Positions 39,086 through 47,579 of a stretch of DNA of 64,000 nt are shown one piece after another. Position 1 is the first letter of the stretch; each line of letters begins with the position of its first letter. Source of the stretch: Pectobacterium parmentieri (GTDB taxonomy: Bacteria; Pseudomonadota; Gammaproteobacteria; Enterobacterales; Enterobacteriaceae); the NCBI RefSeq assembly GCF_001742145.1, contig NZ_CP015749.1:310001-374000 (forward strand), in the 5' to 3' direction. The notes under the pieces are model-generated. The model worked only from the letters and a program-made list of their open reading frames with translations. It searched no databases and was not told the origin of the DNA. A program made the translations under genes and the position numbers.

Positions 39086-39161
39086 GCCGATATAGCTCAG
39101 TTGGTAGAGCAGCGCATTCGTAATGCGAAGGTCGTAGGTTCGATTCCTATTATCGGCACCA
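39086..39161 (+). tRNA. thrW: tRNA-Thr (anticodon CGT)
   Basis: The 76-base sequence folds as a full cloverleaf. The acceptor pairs GCCGATA with TATCGGC and the gene-encoded CCA is at 39159-39161. The anticodon loop is TTCGTAA (CGT) and the T loop is TTCGATT. Its place after proBA corresponds to E. coli thrW, a known integration site for phage-like islands. An integrase gene follows 174 bases downstream. Confidence 0.95.
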
Positions 39162-39334
39162 GTCTGCCTATTTTAACGTCTCCCTAAGTCTACTCAAACA
39201 CCCTTTAAACCCTTATAATACGCGGTTTCACGGCCCTTATTGTCTCTGCTCGTCTACTCACGTTCACAGAAATCTACGGTGAGTTGGGGGCATTGGTGGG
39301 GGCATGTCGTGTTCGGTCTAGAGGATATGCCCCC

Positions 39335-40549
39335 ATGAAGCTCAATGCCAGACAGGTAGAGACTGCCAAGCCCAAAGATAAACCCTACAAGTTAGCGGAT
39401 GGTGGGGGCATGTATCTGGAGGTGTTCCCCAACGGCACCAAAAGCTGGCGCATGAAATACCGGATCGCAGGTAAAGAAAAACGTGTGGTGTTTGGTGTCT
39501 ATCCGACCATTACTTTAGCCGATGCCAGAAGCAAAAGAGATGATGCTAAAAAGCTGCTGGTTAATGGCGTTGATCCGAGTGCGTTTAAGCAAGAAAGCAA
39601 ACAAGCCCACATCGAAGAAGTCAAAAACACCTTTCAAGAAATTGCGCTCGAATGGCACAGCATGAAAGTGAAGAAATGGTCTGCGGGGTATGCCTCTGAC
39701 GTTCTTGAAGCGTTCAACAAAGATGTCTTCCCGTTCATTGGTCAACGCCCTATTGCAGACATTAAGCCGTTGGAATTGCTGAACGTGCTTAAAAAGATGG
39801 AAGACCGAGGCGCGACCGAGAAAGCTAAGAAAGTGCGTCAACGCTGTGGTGAAGTGTTTCGCTACGCCATCGTGACAGGCCGAGCTGAGTATAACCCCGC
39901 GCCAGATCTCACCAGTGCCATGCAAGGGCATGAATCAACACATTACCCGTTCCTGACCACCGAAGAGCTTCCCGCCTTCTTTAAAGCCCTTGCTGGCTAC
40001 TCTGGTAGTGAATTGATGGTGCTGGCAGCAAGATTGTTGATCATTACTGGCCTGAGAACAGGTGAATTGCGCGGTGCGTTATGGTCGGAAATCGATACTG
40101 ATAAAGCGCTATGGGAAATTTCTGCTGAACGCATGAAAATGCGCCGTCCTCATATCATCCCGCTATCTACCCAAGCACTAGCCATTATCGAACAAATCAG
40201 AGCAATGACGGGGCAATTTCCTTTACTGTTTCCGGGGCGCAATGATCCAAGTAAGACCATGAGCGAAGCCAGTATCAATCAGGTATTTAAGCGAATTGGC
40301 TATACAGGCCGGGTTACGGGTCACGGCTTCCGTCATACCATGAGCACCGTTCTTCATGAACAGGGCTACAACACCGCTTGGATTGAAACCCAACTGGCGC
40401 ATGTTGATAAGAATGCTATCCGTGGCACCTACAACCATGCGCAATATCTCGATGGCAGACGCGAGATGCTGCAATGGTATGCCGACTACATGGTAAGCCT
40501 TGAGAAAGGCGACAATGTGGTGCAGGGAACGTTTAATCGATGTGGATAA
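39335..40549 (+). CDS. Tyrosine integrase, P4 type, next to tRNA-Thr
   Basis: The 404-residue protein has an N-terminal DUF4102 arm-binding domain (MKLNARQVETAKPKDKPYKL) and a C-terminal tyrosine recombinase domain. Catalytic residues are visible in TGLRTGELRG (R), HGFRHTMSTVLHEQG (H, R), LAHVDKNAIRG (H) and TYNHAQY (Y). ATG at 39335 is preferred, with GAGGA upstream and the family start; an earlier in-frame start at 39284 is possible. Its position directly 3' of tRNA-Thr implies that this tRNA is or was its attachment site. No cargo clearly belonging to it remains. Confidence 0.85.
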   Translation: MKLNARQVETAKPKDKPYKLADGGGMYLEVFPNGTKSWRMKYRIAGKEKRVVFGVYPTITLADARSKRDDAKKLLVNGVDPSAFKQESKQAHIEEVKNTFQEIALEWHSMKVKKWSAGYASDVLEAFNKDVFPFIGQRPIADIKPLELLNVLKKMEDRGATEKAKKVRQRCGEVFRYAIVTGRAEYNPAPDLTSAMQGHESTHYPFLTTEELPAFFKALAGYSGSELMVLAARLLIITGLRTGELRGALWSEIDTDKALWEISAERMKMRRPHIIPLSTQALAIIEQIRAMTGQFPLLFPGRNDPSKTMSEASINQVFKRIGYTGRVTGHGFRHTMSTVLHEQGYNTAWIETQLAHVDKNAIRGTYNHAQYLDGRREMLQWYADYMVSLEKGDNVVQGTFNRCG

Positions 40550-40611
40550 GCAGTGAGATCCTAACGTGTAAGAAACGTTTGGCAGAATGCCCGGATGGTT
40601 TTAAGACAACG

Positions 40612-40652
40612 CTCCTGAAGGGGTTTCTATCATATAGAAAGCCCTTCAGGAG
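40612..40652. terminator. Long hairpin downstream of the integrase remnant
   Basis: CTCCTGAAGGG pairs with CCCTTCAGGAG, and inside them TTTCTAT pairs with ATAGAAA around a CAT loop. The same structure stands at 47580-47620 beside the intact integrase, so it belongs to the integrase module and probably ends its transcript. Confidence 0.7.
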
Positions 40653-40669
40653 CCAACAAGCGCAGCGCG

Positions 40670-40964
40670 TTAGCCAGCCGTGTAATTTCGCGCATAAATA
40701 TACGGTGCGACGTAGCCCTCTCGGTTTACGTCCAGATAATCCGACCACCACTGCATTATTTCGATTCTTGCTTCGAGATGCTCCGCTTTATGCACGTAGG
40801 CAGCCCGCACGCCGTTGCGTTCTTTGTGGCTCATCTGCCGCTCAATGTCATCCTTTGACCAGCGTCCGGACTCGTTCAGGGCGCTACAGGCCTTGCGAGT
40901 CGGTGAGTTTATAAGATTTTGCGAGAGGTTTCGCGGATCGGACTTTTCTGTCAGTTGTTAACAT
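40670..40964 (-). pseudogene. Integrase remnant with a 968-bp internal deletion
   Basis: The segment encodes the start (from ATG at 40964) and the last 70 or so residues of an integrase equal to the one at 47638-48897. They are joined at TACAGGCC (40885-40892). The intact gene contains TACAGGCC twice, at 47853-47860 and 48821-48828, exactly 968 bp apart. Deletion between these short direct repeats explains the junction and also shifts the frame. The catalytic core is gone. Confidence 0.85.
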
Positions 40965-41124
40965 ATGAGGGTCACTCCCGTTCATCGAACTGAATGACCC
41001 GCAATCTGACCCACAAATTCCCCGATACGAAGGGATAAATCAAAACGTATCGGAAAAGATTTTTACGCCAATTATATTGAATCTCAACAAAATAAGGATT
41101 GATAAGGAGGCATAAAAAGGAAAG

Positions 41125-41141
41125 GTGGTGCTGGACTCGGA
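41125..41141. other. Attachment-site remnant (tRNA-Phe 3' end), older element
   Basis: GTGGTGCTGGACTCGGA resembles the tRNA-Phe 3' end at 49058 (GTGGTGCCCGGACTCGGA). It sits next to the decayed integrase in the same relation as tRNA-Phe to the intact one. It is probably the right attachment site of the older element, altered by mutation. Confidence 0.65.
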
Positions 41142-41254
41142 CACACGCCGAAGGCGTTGAACATCGCGCTTGTCGCGCTGGCCCTGAAAGGGTGAGCCGC
41201 TGGCGGCAAATAATCGAACGTAGTTCGATGGAGAGTCCCAACCCCAAAAGCAAA

Positions 41255-41276
41255 AAACCAGCCGTTAGGCTGGTTT
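41255..41276. terminator. Bidirectional terminator
   Basis: AAACCAGCC and GGCTGGTTT form a perfect 9-bp stem with a GTTA loop, with an A-run before and T-rich sequence after. It stands just left of the island attachment site. Confidence 0.7.
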
Positions 41277-41286
41277 CTTTAAATTA

Positions 41287-41306
41287 GTGGTGCCGGACTC
41301 GGGATC
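41287..41306. other. Left attachment site of the tRNA-Phe island
   Basis: GTGGTGCCGGACTCGGGATC copies the 3' end of tRNA-Phe (49058-49078) with one missing C and one A-to-G change. Together they bound an element of about 7.8 kb carrying the CBASS genes, ccdAB, mobC and the integrase. Confidence 0.7.
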
Positions 41307-41926
41307 ATTCAGCTTTCTATTAAGTTGAAATGTAGCATAAATTTTAACCGTGGCTGTTGTCAAGACCCGTGGGTTGACCCGTATTTGGGTTGGTAATTAA
41401 AATGTAGTGCAGCATCCTCTGGGGTTGTTCATACCTTATGCGATATTATCCAAGCCTTGTGCACAGCGATCTCCCTGATGGTATATAATCCTTATGTCAT
41501 CAGATATCTATAATGAATCGCTGAGTTTGCCGAGATACTTTTGTTACCTAAAGCAAAAACGTATTTAAGTCAAACTTACACTTAGACCTTAAGGGAGTAT
41601 AGAGTATGTACTAAAATTTACACAGGAAATTCGTATGCCTAATTGAAATTATCGTAGGTGTAGCGTAGTGTCTGTATGGAAGCTCTTAAGTAGAGCTTTT
41701 GCTTCTAAGATGAACTTGTAGTCATATGGTTGCTTTTGAGTTAAATAATCATAACGTTATTTCCCTTCTTGGGATTTATGATTTTAATTTCATGGGAAAA
41801 TTTTTTTAAAATAAAAGACTATGTGACCATCACTAGCTGTTTTTTTATGGTTACAGCGTTCGCAATTTCCACAGTAGTCAAAATGTATTTCTATTTTCAA
41901 TTAATATTAACCACAAGGAAGATGTC
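41307..41926. other. AT-rich region before the CBASS genes
   Basis: 620 bases hold no supported gene. GGTATATAATCC near 41482 contains a good -10-like TATAAT. CACAAGGAAG at about 41911-41920 is the ribosome site of the CD-NTase gene. The base composition is clearly lower in GC than the chromosome around it. Confidence 0.45.
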
Positions 41927-43258
41927 ATGAATTGCAGCGACCTTTTTTATTTAACAGACAATCCAGAAAATACTCTTCATCAGAGAACAAAAATATCTGA
42001 TGTGGTTTTGTCAAAAGGCATAGCAAAGAAAGATGAGTTAATAGAGTTCTTACGTGAAGAGCTAAAAGAATCATTCGATTGCGAAGTTAAGTTTTGGTTG
42101 CAAGGCTCTTATAAAAGTCACACTCTAATAAAACCTGTTGATAAGTTCTCATCATATGATATCGATATTGGAATATACTTATTCTTTGATGCTGAAGAGG
42201 AAGGTGTCGACTCTAAGGACGTTAAAGATATATTAAGGGATGCCCTTTCTTCATACTGTGAAATTAATAATGAAGCAGAACTTCAAAAGTCAAAAAATGC
42301 TTGCGAGGGTCTGAAATTTTCAACGTTTCTTACTGTTGATACGCCAATTTATTATAAGACAGCAGATGGGTTAAAATTAGCTACAGATAGTGGGTGGAGT
42401 GATAGTGATCCTAAAGCCATACAAGAATGGCTTACGGATTATTATGACGACAAGTCTGATAGAGCTTTAATGAAACGAATTGTTCGATATTTTAAAGCTT
42501 GGATAAATGTAAAGTGGCAAGGGACTAAGTTCAAGAAATTACCATCACTGGCTATGAACGTACTCGTAGCTCAACATATGAAAAAGTATTCTCGCGAGGA
42601 TGAATGCTTTGTATATACAGCATTAAGTATTTGTGAGGAGCTTGAATCTACGTTTATCGTCAGTAACCCATTGAACAGTAGTAATATAGTTTCTATGCCA
42701 TTTGACTCTGAAACCTTTGCTCATCAGAAATTAGATGAATTAAAGCAATTTTGTCTTAAATGTCTTGATGCCGATGATTTTCAAAGAGGAATCCTATTTT
42801 CTAATATTTTTCAACATTACTTCCCTCAAGTGTATTTAGATGCTGGGAGCGAAATTGTTGGTTTACCTGCAGTGGTAACTGTTCCAGAAATTTCAATTTG
42901 TAGATATGATAAAAATGGTAATCATGTTGAAACAATAACTACAGATACATTAACTGTAAACAAAGGCGACTCACTAACCTTTACCATTTGCAACCATAAT
43001 GAATTCAATATCTATTCAAATGCACAATGGACAGTAAGGAATGTCGGTGTTCAAGCAACAGACGCTAATGATATTGGACATACTGTTGTAAGTAAAACCA
43101 ATGAAAGCCATAAAAGAGATACTTCCTACACAGGTGCCCATACAATGGAATGTATGATTAATTATAACGGGTCCTTAATAGGATTTAAAACAATACATGT
43201 AATGGTTAAGCCTGCCCGTACTGTGAGAAGAAAAATAAATAAGATATGGAGGAAATGA
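41927..43258 (+). CDS. CBASS CD-NTase (cyclic oligonucleotide synthase) with AGS-C sensor domain
   Basis: The 443-residue protein has the cGAS/DncV-like nucleotidyltransferase signature: G60-S61 in WLQGSYKSHTLIKP, metal-binding D78 and D80 in YDIDIGIYL, and third acid D138 in FLTVDTPIYY. Residues about 320-430 form a beta-rich C-terminal domain with QWTVRN, KRDTSYTGAHTMEC and a following strand. This is the pattern of the adenylyl/guanylyl and SMODS C-terminal sensor domain (AGS-C). Such enzymes make a cyclic nucleotide on phage infection that activates a neighbouring effector. The effector gene starts one base after the stop. Low GC suggests acquisition. The nucleotide product cannot be read from the sequence. 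Confidence 0.85.
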   Translation: MNCSDLFYLTDNPENTLHQRTKISDVVLSKGIAKKDELIEFLREELKESFDCEVKFWLQGSYKSHTLIKPVDKFSSYDIDIGIYLFFDAEEEGVDSKDVKDILRDALSSYCEINNEAELQKSKNACEGLKFSTFLTVDTPIYYKTADGLKLATDSGWSDSDPKAIQEWLTDYYDDKSDRALMKRIVRYFKAWINVKWQGTKFKKLPSLAMNVLVAQHMKKYSREDECFVYTALSICEELESTFIVSNPLNSSNIVSMPFDSETFAHQKLDELKQFCLKCLDADDFQRGILFSNIFQHYFPQVYLDAGSEIVGLPAVVTVPEISICRYDKNGNHVETITTDTLTVNKGDSLTFTICNHNEFNIYSNAQWTVRNVGVQATDANDIGHTVVSKTNESHKRDTSYTGAHTMECMINYNGSLIGFKTIHVMVKPARTVRRKINKIWRK

Positions 43259-43259
43259 C

Positions 43260-43838
43260 ATGTGGGATCTTTTGCCATTAAAAATAAAATATGGAACCCC
43301 TGCGGCAATATCTATTGTGGTTTATTCGTTTTTTAGTGAGTATTTGAGTCAACCATTTTTTCGCTCAATTTCATATACTATTACCACAATTACTGTATTA
43401 GCCTGGATTTCAGGTAAGTATCTATGGAAGTATTTTTACATTGATTATTTAAAGAATAATTTCTGTCCGGATTTCAATGGCCAATGGATAGGAAGTATAG
43501 AATCGAATTACAACGGAAATACTAAAATCGAATTTCCAATTGAAATAGAAGCGAGTTTTTTTTCAATAAAAATGAAAGGGACTACAACAATTGGAAGGAC
43601 TTACTCAAATTATTGCAAAATTTTCAGAACAGAGGACGATTGCTTTGAACTACACTACATGTTTAAGGTATTTAATGATACTCCTTCAGTGACAGATGAG
43701 AGTTTTTATGAAGGAGCGGCTAGATTACGAGTAACTGATATAAAAACAATGAGTATGAAAGGGGTGTTTTGGACTAATCGTTGTTGGCAGAATGGTGAAA
43801 ATACTGCAGGTGTAATTAAATTCGAGAAAAAAAATTAG
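43260..43838 (+). CDS. Cap15-like CBASS effector: two membrane helices plus beta-barrel
   Basis: The 192-residue protein begins with two hydrophobic segments (about residues 15-33, AAISIVVYSFF and onward; and 38-56, SYTITTITVLAWISG). A beta-rich domain starts DFNGQWIGSIESNYNG (about residue 72) and alternates strands to the end (IKMKGTTTIGRTYSN, ELHYMFKVF, SMKGVFW). This layout matches Cap15, the CBASS effector whose barrel binds a cyclic dinucleotide and whose membrane helices then oligomerise and break the inner membrane. GGAGG for this gene lies inside the end of the CD-NTase gene. The two genes form a minimal type I CBASS operon. Assignment rests on architecture and neighbour. Confidence 0.75.
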   Translation: MWDLLPLKIKYGTPAAISIVVYSFFSEYLSQPFFRSISYTITTITVLAWISGKYLWKYFYIDYLKNNFCPDFNGQWIGSIESNYNGNTKIEFPIEIEASFFSIKMKGTTTIGRTYSNYCKIFRTEDDCFELHYMFKVFNDTPSVTDESFYEGAARLRVTDIKTMSMKGVFWTNRCWQNGENTAGVIKFEKKN

Positions 43839-43935
43839 CATCATTGTGAATTCCTCTGGATATCTGATTCAAGCTGGCACCGATATTGGGATGGGAACAT
43901 TCTAAAATACCCCCCCTTTAAATTAGGGGGATGAT

Positions 43936-44412
43936 TTATATATCATCAATTAAGCCTTTACGCAAACCGTTCTCTCCAGTAGAACTGTACTGTACAACTG
44001 TTCTTTCCTTGGGCCAATCAGCTAACTCTGCAGGCATATTATTATCAACAACGATTATTTGACACGGGATCTTTCTGTTTTCAGAAAAGTTATAAAGATC
44101 GATGAGAGTGCTGAATACCAATTCATATTTTTTAGGAGCAGATGTACCCTCAATTACATCCTCTTTTACATCTGTACCCGAGAGATACTGTTGCTTAGTG
44201 CTCTTTCCCAAATATTTACCTACCGTATCCAATAATAAAATTCTAGGATGGTTAATGTTATTGTAAAGTGAATGCCTAAGTCTTGATTTCATGTAACTAA
44301 TCGTAATCAATGTTTTCAGACCGCCAGCAGTTATTTTAAAATAGTCTCTATCTCTTACAACCGTAGAAATAAGTTGTAGAGTGAATGGAGATGCCAGTTC
44401 TTTTCTTAATGT
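43936..44412 (-). pseudogene. C-terminal remnant of an SMC-like or AAA-type ATPase
   Basis: One frame is open from 44412 to the stop at 43936 (159 codons), but there is no suitable start at its head and an in-frame TAA stands just upstream at 44413-44415. The translation reads DYFKITAGGLKTLITISYMKSR. Then comes a Walker-B-like HPRILLLDTVGKYLGK, and later PCQIIVVDNNMPAELADWP and YSSTGENGLRKG. The order resembles the C-terminal end of SbcC/SMC-like ATPases found in defence islands. A later ATG gives a 124-residue frame that may still be annotated as a gene. It is probably the leftover of a second defence gene. Confidence 0.5.
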
Positions 44413-44578
44413 TTATATGCTTAAGGAACTCACTAAGGTTATCCCCCAATGCAGATAATACCCCGGTAATGTTGTAAGTATGCCATCAGGCAGGGCCATT
44501 CACGTTTAGATATTTTCAGCTACTCATGCTGTGCATGGTGCTGTGGGCCAAGCCCAATGTGAATGCATTGAATTTCTT
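44413..44578. other. Short gap before ccdB with no gene seen
   Basis: 166 bases between the ATPase remnant and the ccdB stop. No clear hairpin or gene is recognised. Confidence 0.4.
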
Positions 44579-44884
44579 TCAAATCCCCCAAAACATAAGA
44601 TTAATAGCATCTTTGATCTCATCCGCGTAGTCGCCAAGATCCGCAATCACTTCACCCATGACTTCAACAGGTACGCTCGATAGTTCAGTCGTCATCAGCC
44701 GATAATCTTCGCCGTCGATGCGGATCAGAGGAAACAGCGTATTATTCACTTTCTCAGACAGGTTATGTGCTTCGATAAGCGGGATGACCATGCGCCGCTT
44801 GGGTGTCTCGACAATATCGCTTTGCACATCGACAAACATTTTGTAGCGGCTGGCGCGTCTGTATTGATAAACAATGAATTGCAT
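44579..44884 (-). CDS. ccdB: CcdB toxin (gyrase inhibitor)
   Basis: The protein has 101 residues from ATG 44884 ([17 protein letters not shown]), as in plasmid F CcdB. A GTG six bases upstream overlaps the ccdA stop but is less likely the start. [19 protein letters not shown] and the C-terminal INLMFWGI are hallmarks. The last residues, including W-G-I, are needed for binding GyrA. It poisons DNA gyrase unless CcdA is present. The pair is chromosomal here and may stabilise the island. Confidence 0.9.
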   Translation of the reverse strand: MQFIVYQYRRASRYKMFVDVQSDIVETPKRRMVIPLIEAHNLSEKVNNTLFPLIRIDGEDYRLMTTELSSVPVEVMGEVIADLGDYADEIKDAINLMFWGI

Positions 44885-44886
44885 GA

Positions 44887-45105
44887 TCACCAGTTCCTGT
44901 TTTCATCCGCAAACGAGCCATTCTGCGCGATAAATCGGGCGACTTCTTCCATCCCTTCGCGGTTTTCCTTCTTCCACTCCTCAGCCTTGATGCGGCGGGC
45001 TTCTTTGCCAATGGCGTCATTCACTAGCCCGGAAATATTGACTCCGGCAGCACTCAGAACCTGGTAATTGTCTTTGTCCACGGTAACGCTGACGCGGTGT
45101 TTCAT
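44887..45105 (-). CDS. ccdA: CcdA antitoxin
   Basis: The 72-residue protein has an N-terminal ribbon-helix-helix DNA-binding part ([25 protein letters not shown]) and a C-terminal region that neutralises the toxin, ending SFADENRNW. It normally represses its own operon with CcdB. AGGAG precedes the start. ccdB begins at or just after its stop, as usual for the pair. Confidence 0.9.
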   Translation of the reverse strand: MKHRVSVTVDKDNYQVLSAAGVNISGLVNDAIGKEARRIKAEEWKKENREGMEEVARFIAQNGSFADENRNW

Positions 45106-45163
45106 GATAGTGCTCCTCTCTTGTGCATACTTTGAGTATATACTTCATATGATTGTTCAGCAA

Positions 45164-45907
45164 TTAGCCAAGATTCAAATCCAACCCCTTCAACTCCTCA
45201 AACGTATAAACCCGGAAAACATGGCGGTGCTTCGTTTCCAGCGGGATATGTTGATGATCCACGATGACGTATTTCACGCTATTGAACAGCAGTTCGATAG
45301 CCCGTTTTTTCTGTGGATCTGGCACGATATAGAAGACGTACATCCAAAGTTTTTGAGTACGAGTTATCAAATGCTGGGTGATAATAGTCTGATACCGGGC
45401 CTTGGTTTTCAGATGGCGTTCAGTCTCAATGGCGATGACGGTTCCGTCTGGTAACGTTATCACCCCGGCCGGGCGATGATATACCTCATAGCGGCTGCGG
45501 AATGTTGAATCAGCGCCGCTGATCCACCCATAAGCGCCTTTCTTCTCAAGAAGGAGCCGTGCGAGCTGACGATCAAGGCGCTGTATCAGCGTCCAGCCAG
45601 TGACTTTTGAGGGCTCAAACCGTGCAGGAAAGCCATCCTCATGCGGTGTAACGACAACGGATAATCCGTCGTTGGTGATCCCCCATAGTGAGATTTTTTC
45701 CATTCTTGTGCAAAACGTCTGTTTTTGAATGAATCCCATATCGATGGCTTTTTCCAGCAACAGATACAGCGGCTTGTGATTTTTATAATTAAAAAGCAGC
45801 ATCAGCGTTTTAAAGTCGCTGTAGGTTTCTTCTTTCAGAAAGGTGAGCAGAAGTCGCATTTTTTCGTGACTACGCGCCCGGCGTTCACGGTAATCAGAAA
45901 TCAGCAT
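45164..45907 (-). CDS. MobC-family replication-relaxation / mobilisation protein
   Basis: The 247-residue protein has a winged-helix-like N-terminal half (RLLLTFLKEETYSDFKTLM, LYLLLEKAIDMGFIQK) and continues KISLWGITNDGLSVVV and GVITLPDGTVIAIETER. This matches, by memory, the MobC/replication-relaxation proteins of mobilisable genomic islands in enterobacteria. They help a relaxase open oriT. No relaxase gene is present in the island, so it could only be mobilised with help, or it has lost mobilisation. AGGAGG precedes the start. Confidence 0.7.
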   Translation of the reverse strand: MLISDYRERRARSHEKMRLLLTFLKEETYSDFKTLMLLFNYKNHKPLYLLLEKAIDMGFIQKQTFCTRMEKISLWGITNDGLSVVVTPHEDGFPARFEPSKVTGWTLIQRLDRQLARLLLEKKGAYGWISGADSTFRSRYEVYHRPAGVITLPDGTVIAIETERHLKTKARYQTIITQHLITRTQKLWMYVFYIVPDPQKKRAIELLFNSVKYVIVDHQHIPLETKHRHVFRVYTFEELKGLDLNLG

Positions 45908-45961
45908 GGTTCCTCCTTCGCATTTTACTGGGGTGTTCGCTCTTTCGGCTTTATCGCCTCA

Positions 45962-46642
45962 TTACATGGGCGCATACCTTGGGGTACTGGCATGAGTCGA
46001 CGTCATGAGGCGATCTTGTGGGGATAAAGAGGTGTCTGCTTTGCAGCCATGCGCCGGAAAATACCTTTCCCGGCACAAAACGGCGTGCGCCAGTTCATGC
46101 GGGCTGGACGCCCTTATTGCCTGTCGCATGGGGGTAATGTCGCGGCTGGACGCCACGCCAAAACCCCCAACGTCAACAGCGGCACACCGTCGCCCGCTAC
46201 GCGCGACTACCCCCTTTGAGACGCCGTTTTTAGCCCACTTTTTCTTTTGCCCGTTCCGGCCAGCGAAAAAATGGGAAAACGCCTTCAAAGCGGGTAGTCG
46301 CGCCTCGCTACCGGCTTGTGACCGGAGACTTAGCCGCGACGGTGTGCGGGGCTGTCGCCCCCCAAATAAACCGACGCGTGGGCGCGTCTTTTTGCTCGCT
46401 GGGGCGGCAAAATTTATTCGGCTCCCCCCGGCCTGCTCGGTTTCCCTTGGAGGAAACGCTCGCCGGTGGGTTCGTGCGACGCAAATGAGCCCTTTCTGCG
46501 AAAGGCCATTTTCTCGCCTCACACCACGGATGAATGCCCGCGAAGCGCAGGCATTCACCCGCCTAACCCCGTCGCGTCCTGCGTCGTGCCTGAATGGCAT
46601 ATTGAGCGCTGTAAATGTTGCGAAAATAAAACGTTCAGGCAT
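45962..46642 (-). CDS. Ash-like ORF in a GC-rich region (doubtful)
   Basis: A 226-codon frame reads MPERFIFATFTALNMPFR and later SKGVVARSGRRCAAVDV and GGFGVASSRDITPM. This resembles the Ash/Icd-like ORFs seen in P4-type islands, which are named after a host cell division inhibitor. A second frame of 260 codons covers the opposite strand, so an ORF can arise by composition alone. The region may in fact be an RNA gene, an oriT or a control region. Function is not established. Confidence 0.35.
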   Translation of the reverse strand: MPERFIFATFTALNMPFRHDAGRDGVRRVNACASRAFIRGVRRENGLSQKGLICVARTHRRAFPPRETEQAGGSRINFAAPASKKTRPRVGLFGGRQPRTPSRLSLRSQAGSEARLPALKAFSHFFAGRNGQKKKWAKNGVSKGVVARSGRRCAAVDVGGFGVASSRDITPMRQAIRASSPHELAHAVLCRERYFPAHGCKADTSLSPQDRLMTSTHASTPRYAPM

Positions 46643-46758
46643 GTCTTCTCCCCACTGGAATCAGCCAGTAGGGAAGGCTATCGGGAAAGAGGGAAGATGC
46701 CTGCAAACAATTCAATATCGGATAGGGAGAATTATGGTTATTGAGCCACGAAAGAAAA

Positions 46759-46785
46759 AAAGCTCTGACCTAACGGCAGAGCTTT
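46759..46785. terminator. Terminator-like hairpin
   Basis: AAAGCTCTG and CAGAGCTTT form a perfect 9-bp stem between the Ash-like region and the next small gene, with an A-run before the stem. On the minus strand this could terminate the small gene at 46811. Confidence 0.6.
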
Positions 46786-46810
46786 AATCAGGCAGAACAT
46801 ATTTAGATGG

Positions 46811-47152
46811 TTATCTGACGGTGAGTGAATGTGCGCGTTTGTGCATCGTGGTAAGGGCTGGGATGAGTAAACTGATTGCGGTTAACCCATGTCCCAACTG
46901 GCACAAGCTTTCAGGCGTCGATTCGCACACGTCATTATCGGCAAAGGTAATCAGCGCATCACCAATGAAATTCAGGCAATGGCAAAGCCCGGCCTGTGTT
47001 TCGGCGCAATACTCAGTGACCTGCGAGAGTTCGTCAGTGTCCATGTTTGAAAAGTCCAGACGGGCCAGCGCGGCACTCATGGCGGAGTAATGGTTCTCAT
47101 AATCCGGCAGTGATTGATAAGACGCGCCCGTGTTACTATCGGTGTCAGCCAT
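46811..47152 (-). CDS. Small hypothetical island protein
   Basis: The 113-residue frame starts at ATG 47152 (MADTDSNTGASYQSL) behind GAGGA; longer in-frame starts up to 47275 lack this support. The protein is acidic and helix-rich (SAMSAALARLDFSNMDTDELSQV, then CHCLNFIGDALITF). It has four cysteines and a basic C-terminus. No family is recognised. It is divergent from the small YlcI/YnfO-like gene. Confidence 0.6.
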   Translation of the reverse strand: MADTDSNTGASYQSLPDYENHYSAMSAALARLDFSNMDTDELSQVTEYCAETQAGLCHCLNFIGDALITFADNDVCESTPESLCQLGHGLTAISLLIPALTTMHKRAHSLTVR

Positions 47153-47337
47153 AGCATTAGTCCTCATAATGTTGTGGTCAGAAGCCCGGTTAGTGTTGGC
47201 GCACTGCCGGGTTTCGTTTTTCACCATGAATTCGCTCTTGGTGTTCATACACCTTAGCGCTAGGTGCACATACACGTCAACGTGTTTAAAAATATTTTTC
47301 CTTGTATAGTGTGCGTTCAGCGAGAAAGGAAAACGGC

Positions 47338-47532
47338 ATGCCTACAGGTTCTAAAAACAAGCGCTCGACCACAAAGGGAATTCGCTTCCCGCATGAGCTT
47401 ATCGAAGAAATCAATGCCAGCGTTGCGCAGGAGAAAGCGGAAGATCCCGATGCTAATTTTTCAGCCTGGGTTCTGGATGCTTGTAACAGAAAGTTGGCAG
47501 CGCCAAAACGCGACAAGCCTGTGAAATCCTGA
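47338..47532 (+). CDS. YlcI/YnfO-like small protein (possible ribbon-helix-helix)
   Basis: The 64-residue protein reads MPTGSKNKRSTTKGIRFPHEL, then NFSAWVLDACNRKL. It resembles the small phage-associated YlcI/YnfO family (formerly DUF3950). The arrangement of a basic N-terminus, a short strand and two helices looks like ribbon-helix-helix DNA-binding proteins. GAGAAAGGA lies just upstream of the ATG at 47338, so the longer frame from 47302 is unlikely. It is convergent with the island integrase. Confidence 0.6.
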   Translation: MPTGSKNKRSTTKGIRFPHELIEEINASVAQEKAEDPDANFSAWVLDACNRKLAAPKRDKPVKS

Positions 47533-47579
47533 CGTATAAGAAATGTTTAGCAGAATGCCCGAATGATTTTACGGCAACG

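Larger units (their letters stand above)
40550..41141. repeat. Direct repeat copy 1: remnant of an integrase-plus-att module
   Basis: The segment matches 47519-49075 throughout in order, including the long hairpin, the integrase 3' end, the integrase 5' end and the tRNA-Phe-like att sequence. It lacks 968 bp inside the integrase gene. Base differences of several per cent show that it is an older copy. It is in the same orientation as the intact copy and marks an earlier element of the same kind. Confidence 0.85.

Noticed and set aside
39162..41306. Downstream attachment site for the tRNA-Thr integrase
   Set aside because: I looked for a second copy of the tRNA-Thr 3' end (TTCGATTCCTATTATCGGC) within the window and found none, so the element's far end cannot be set.
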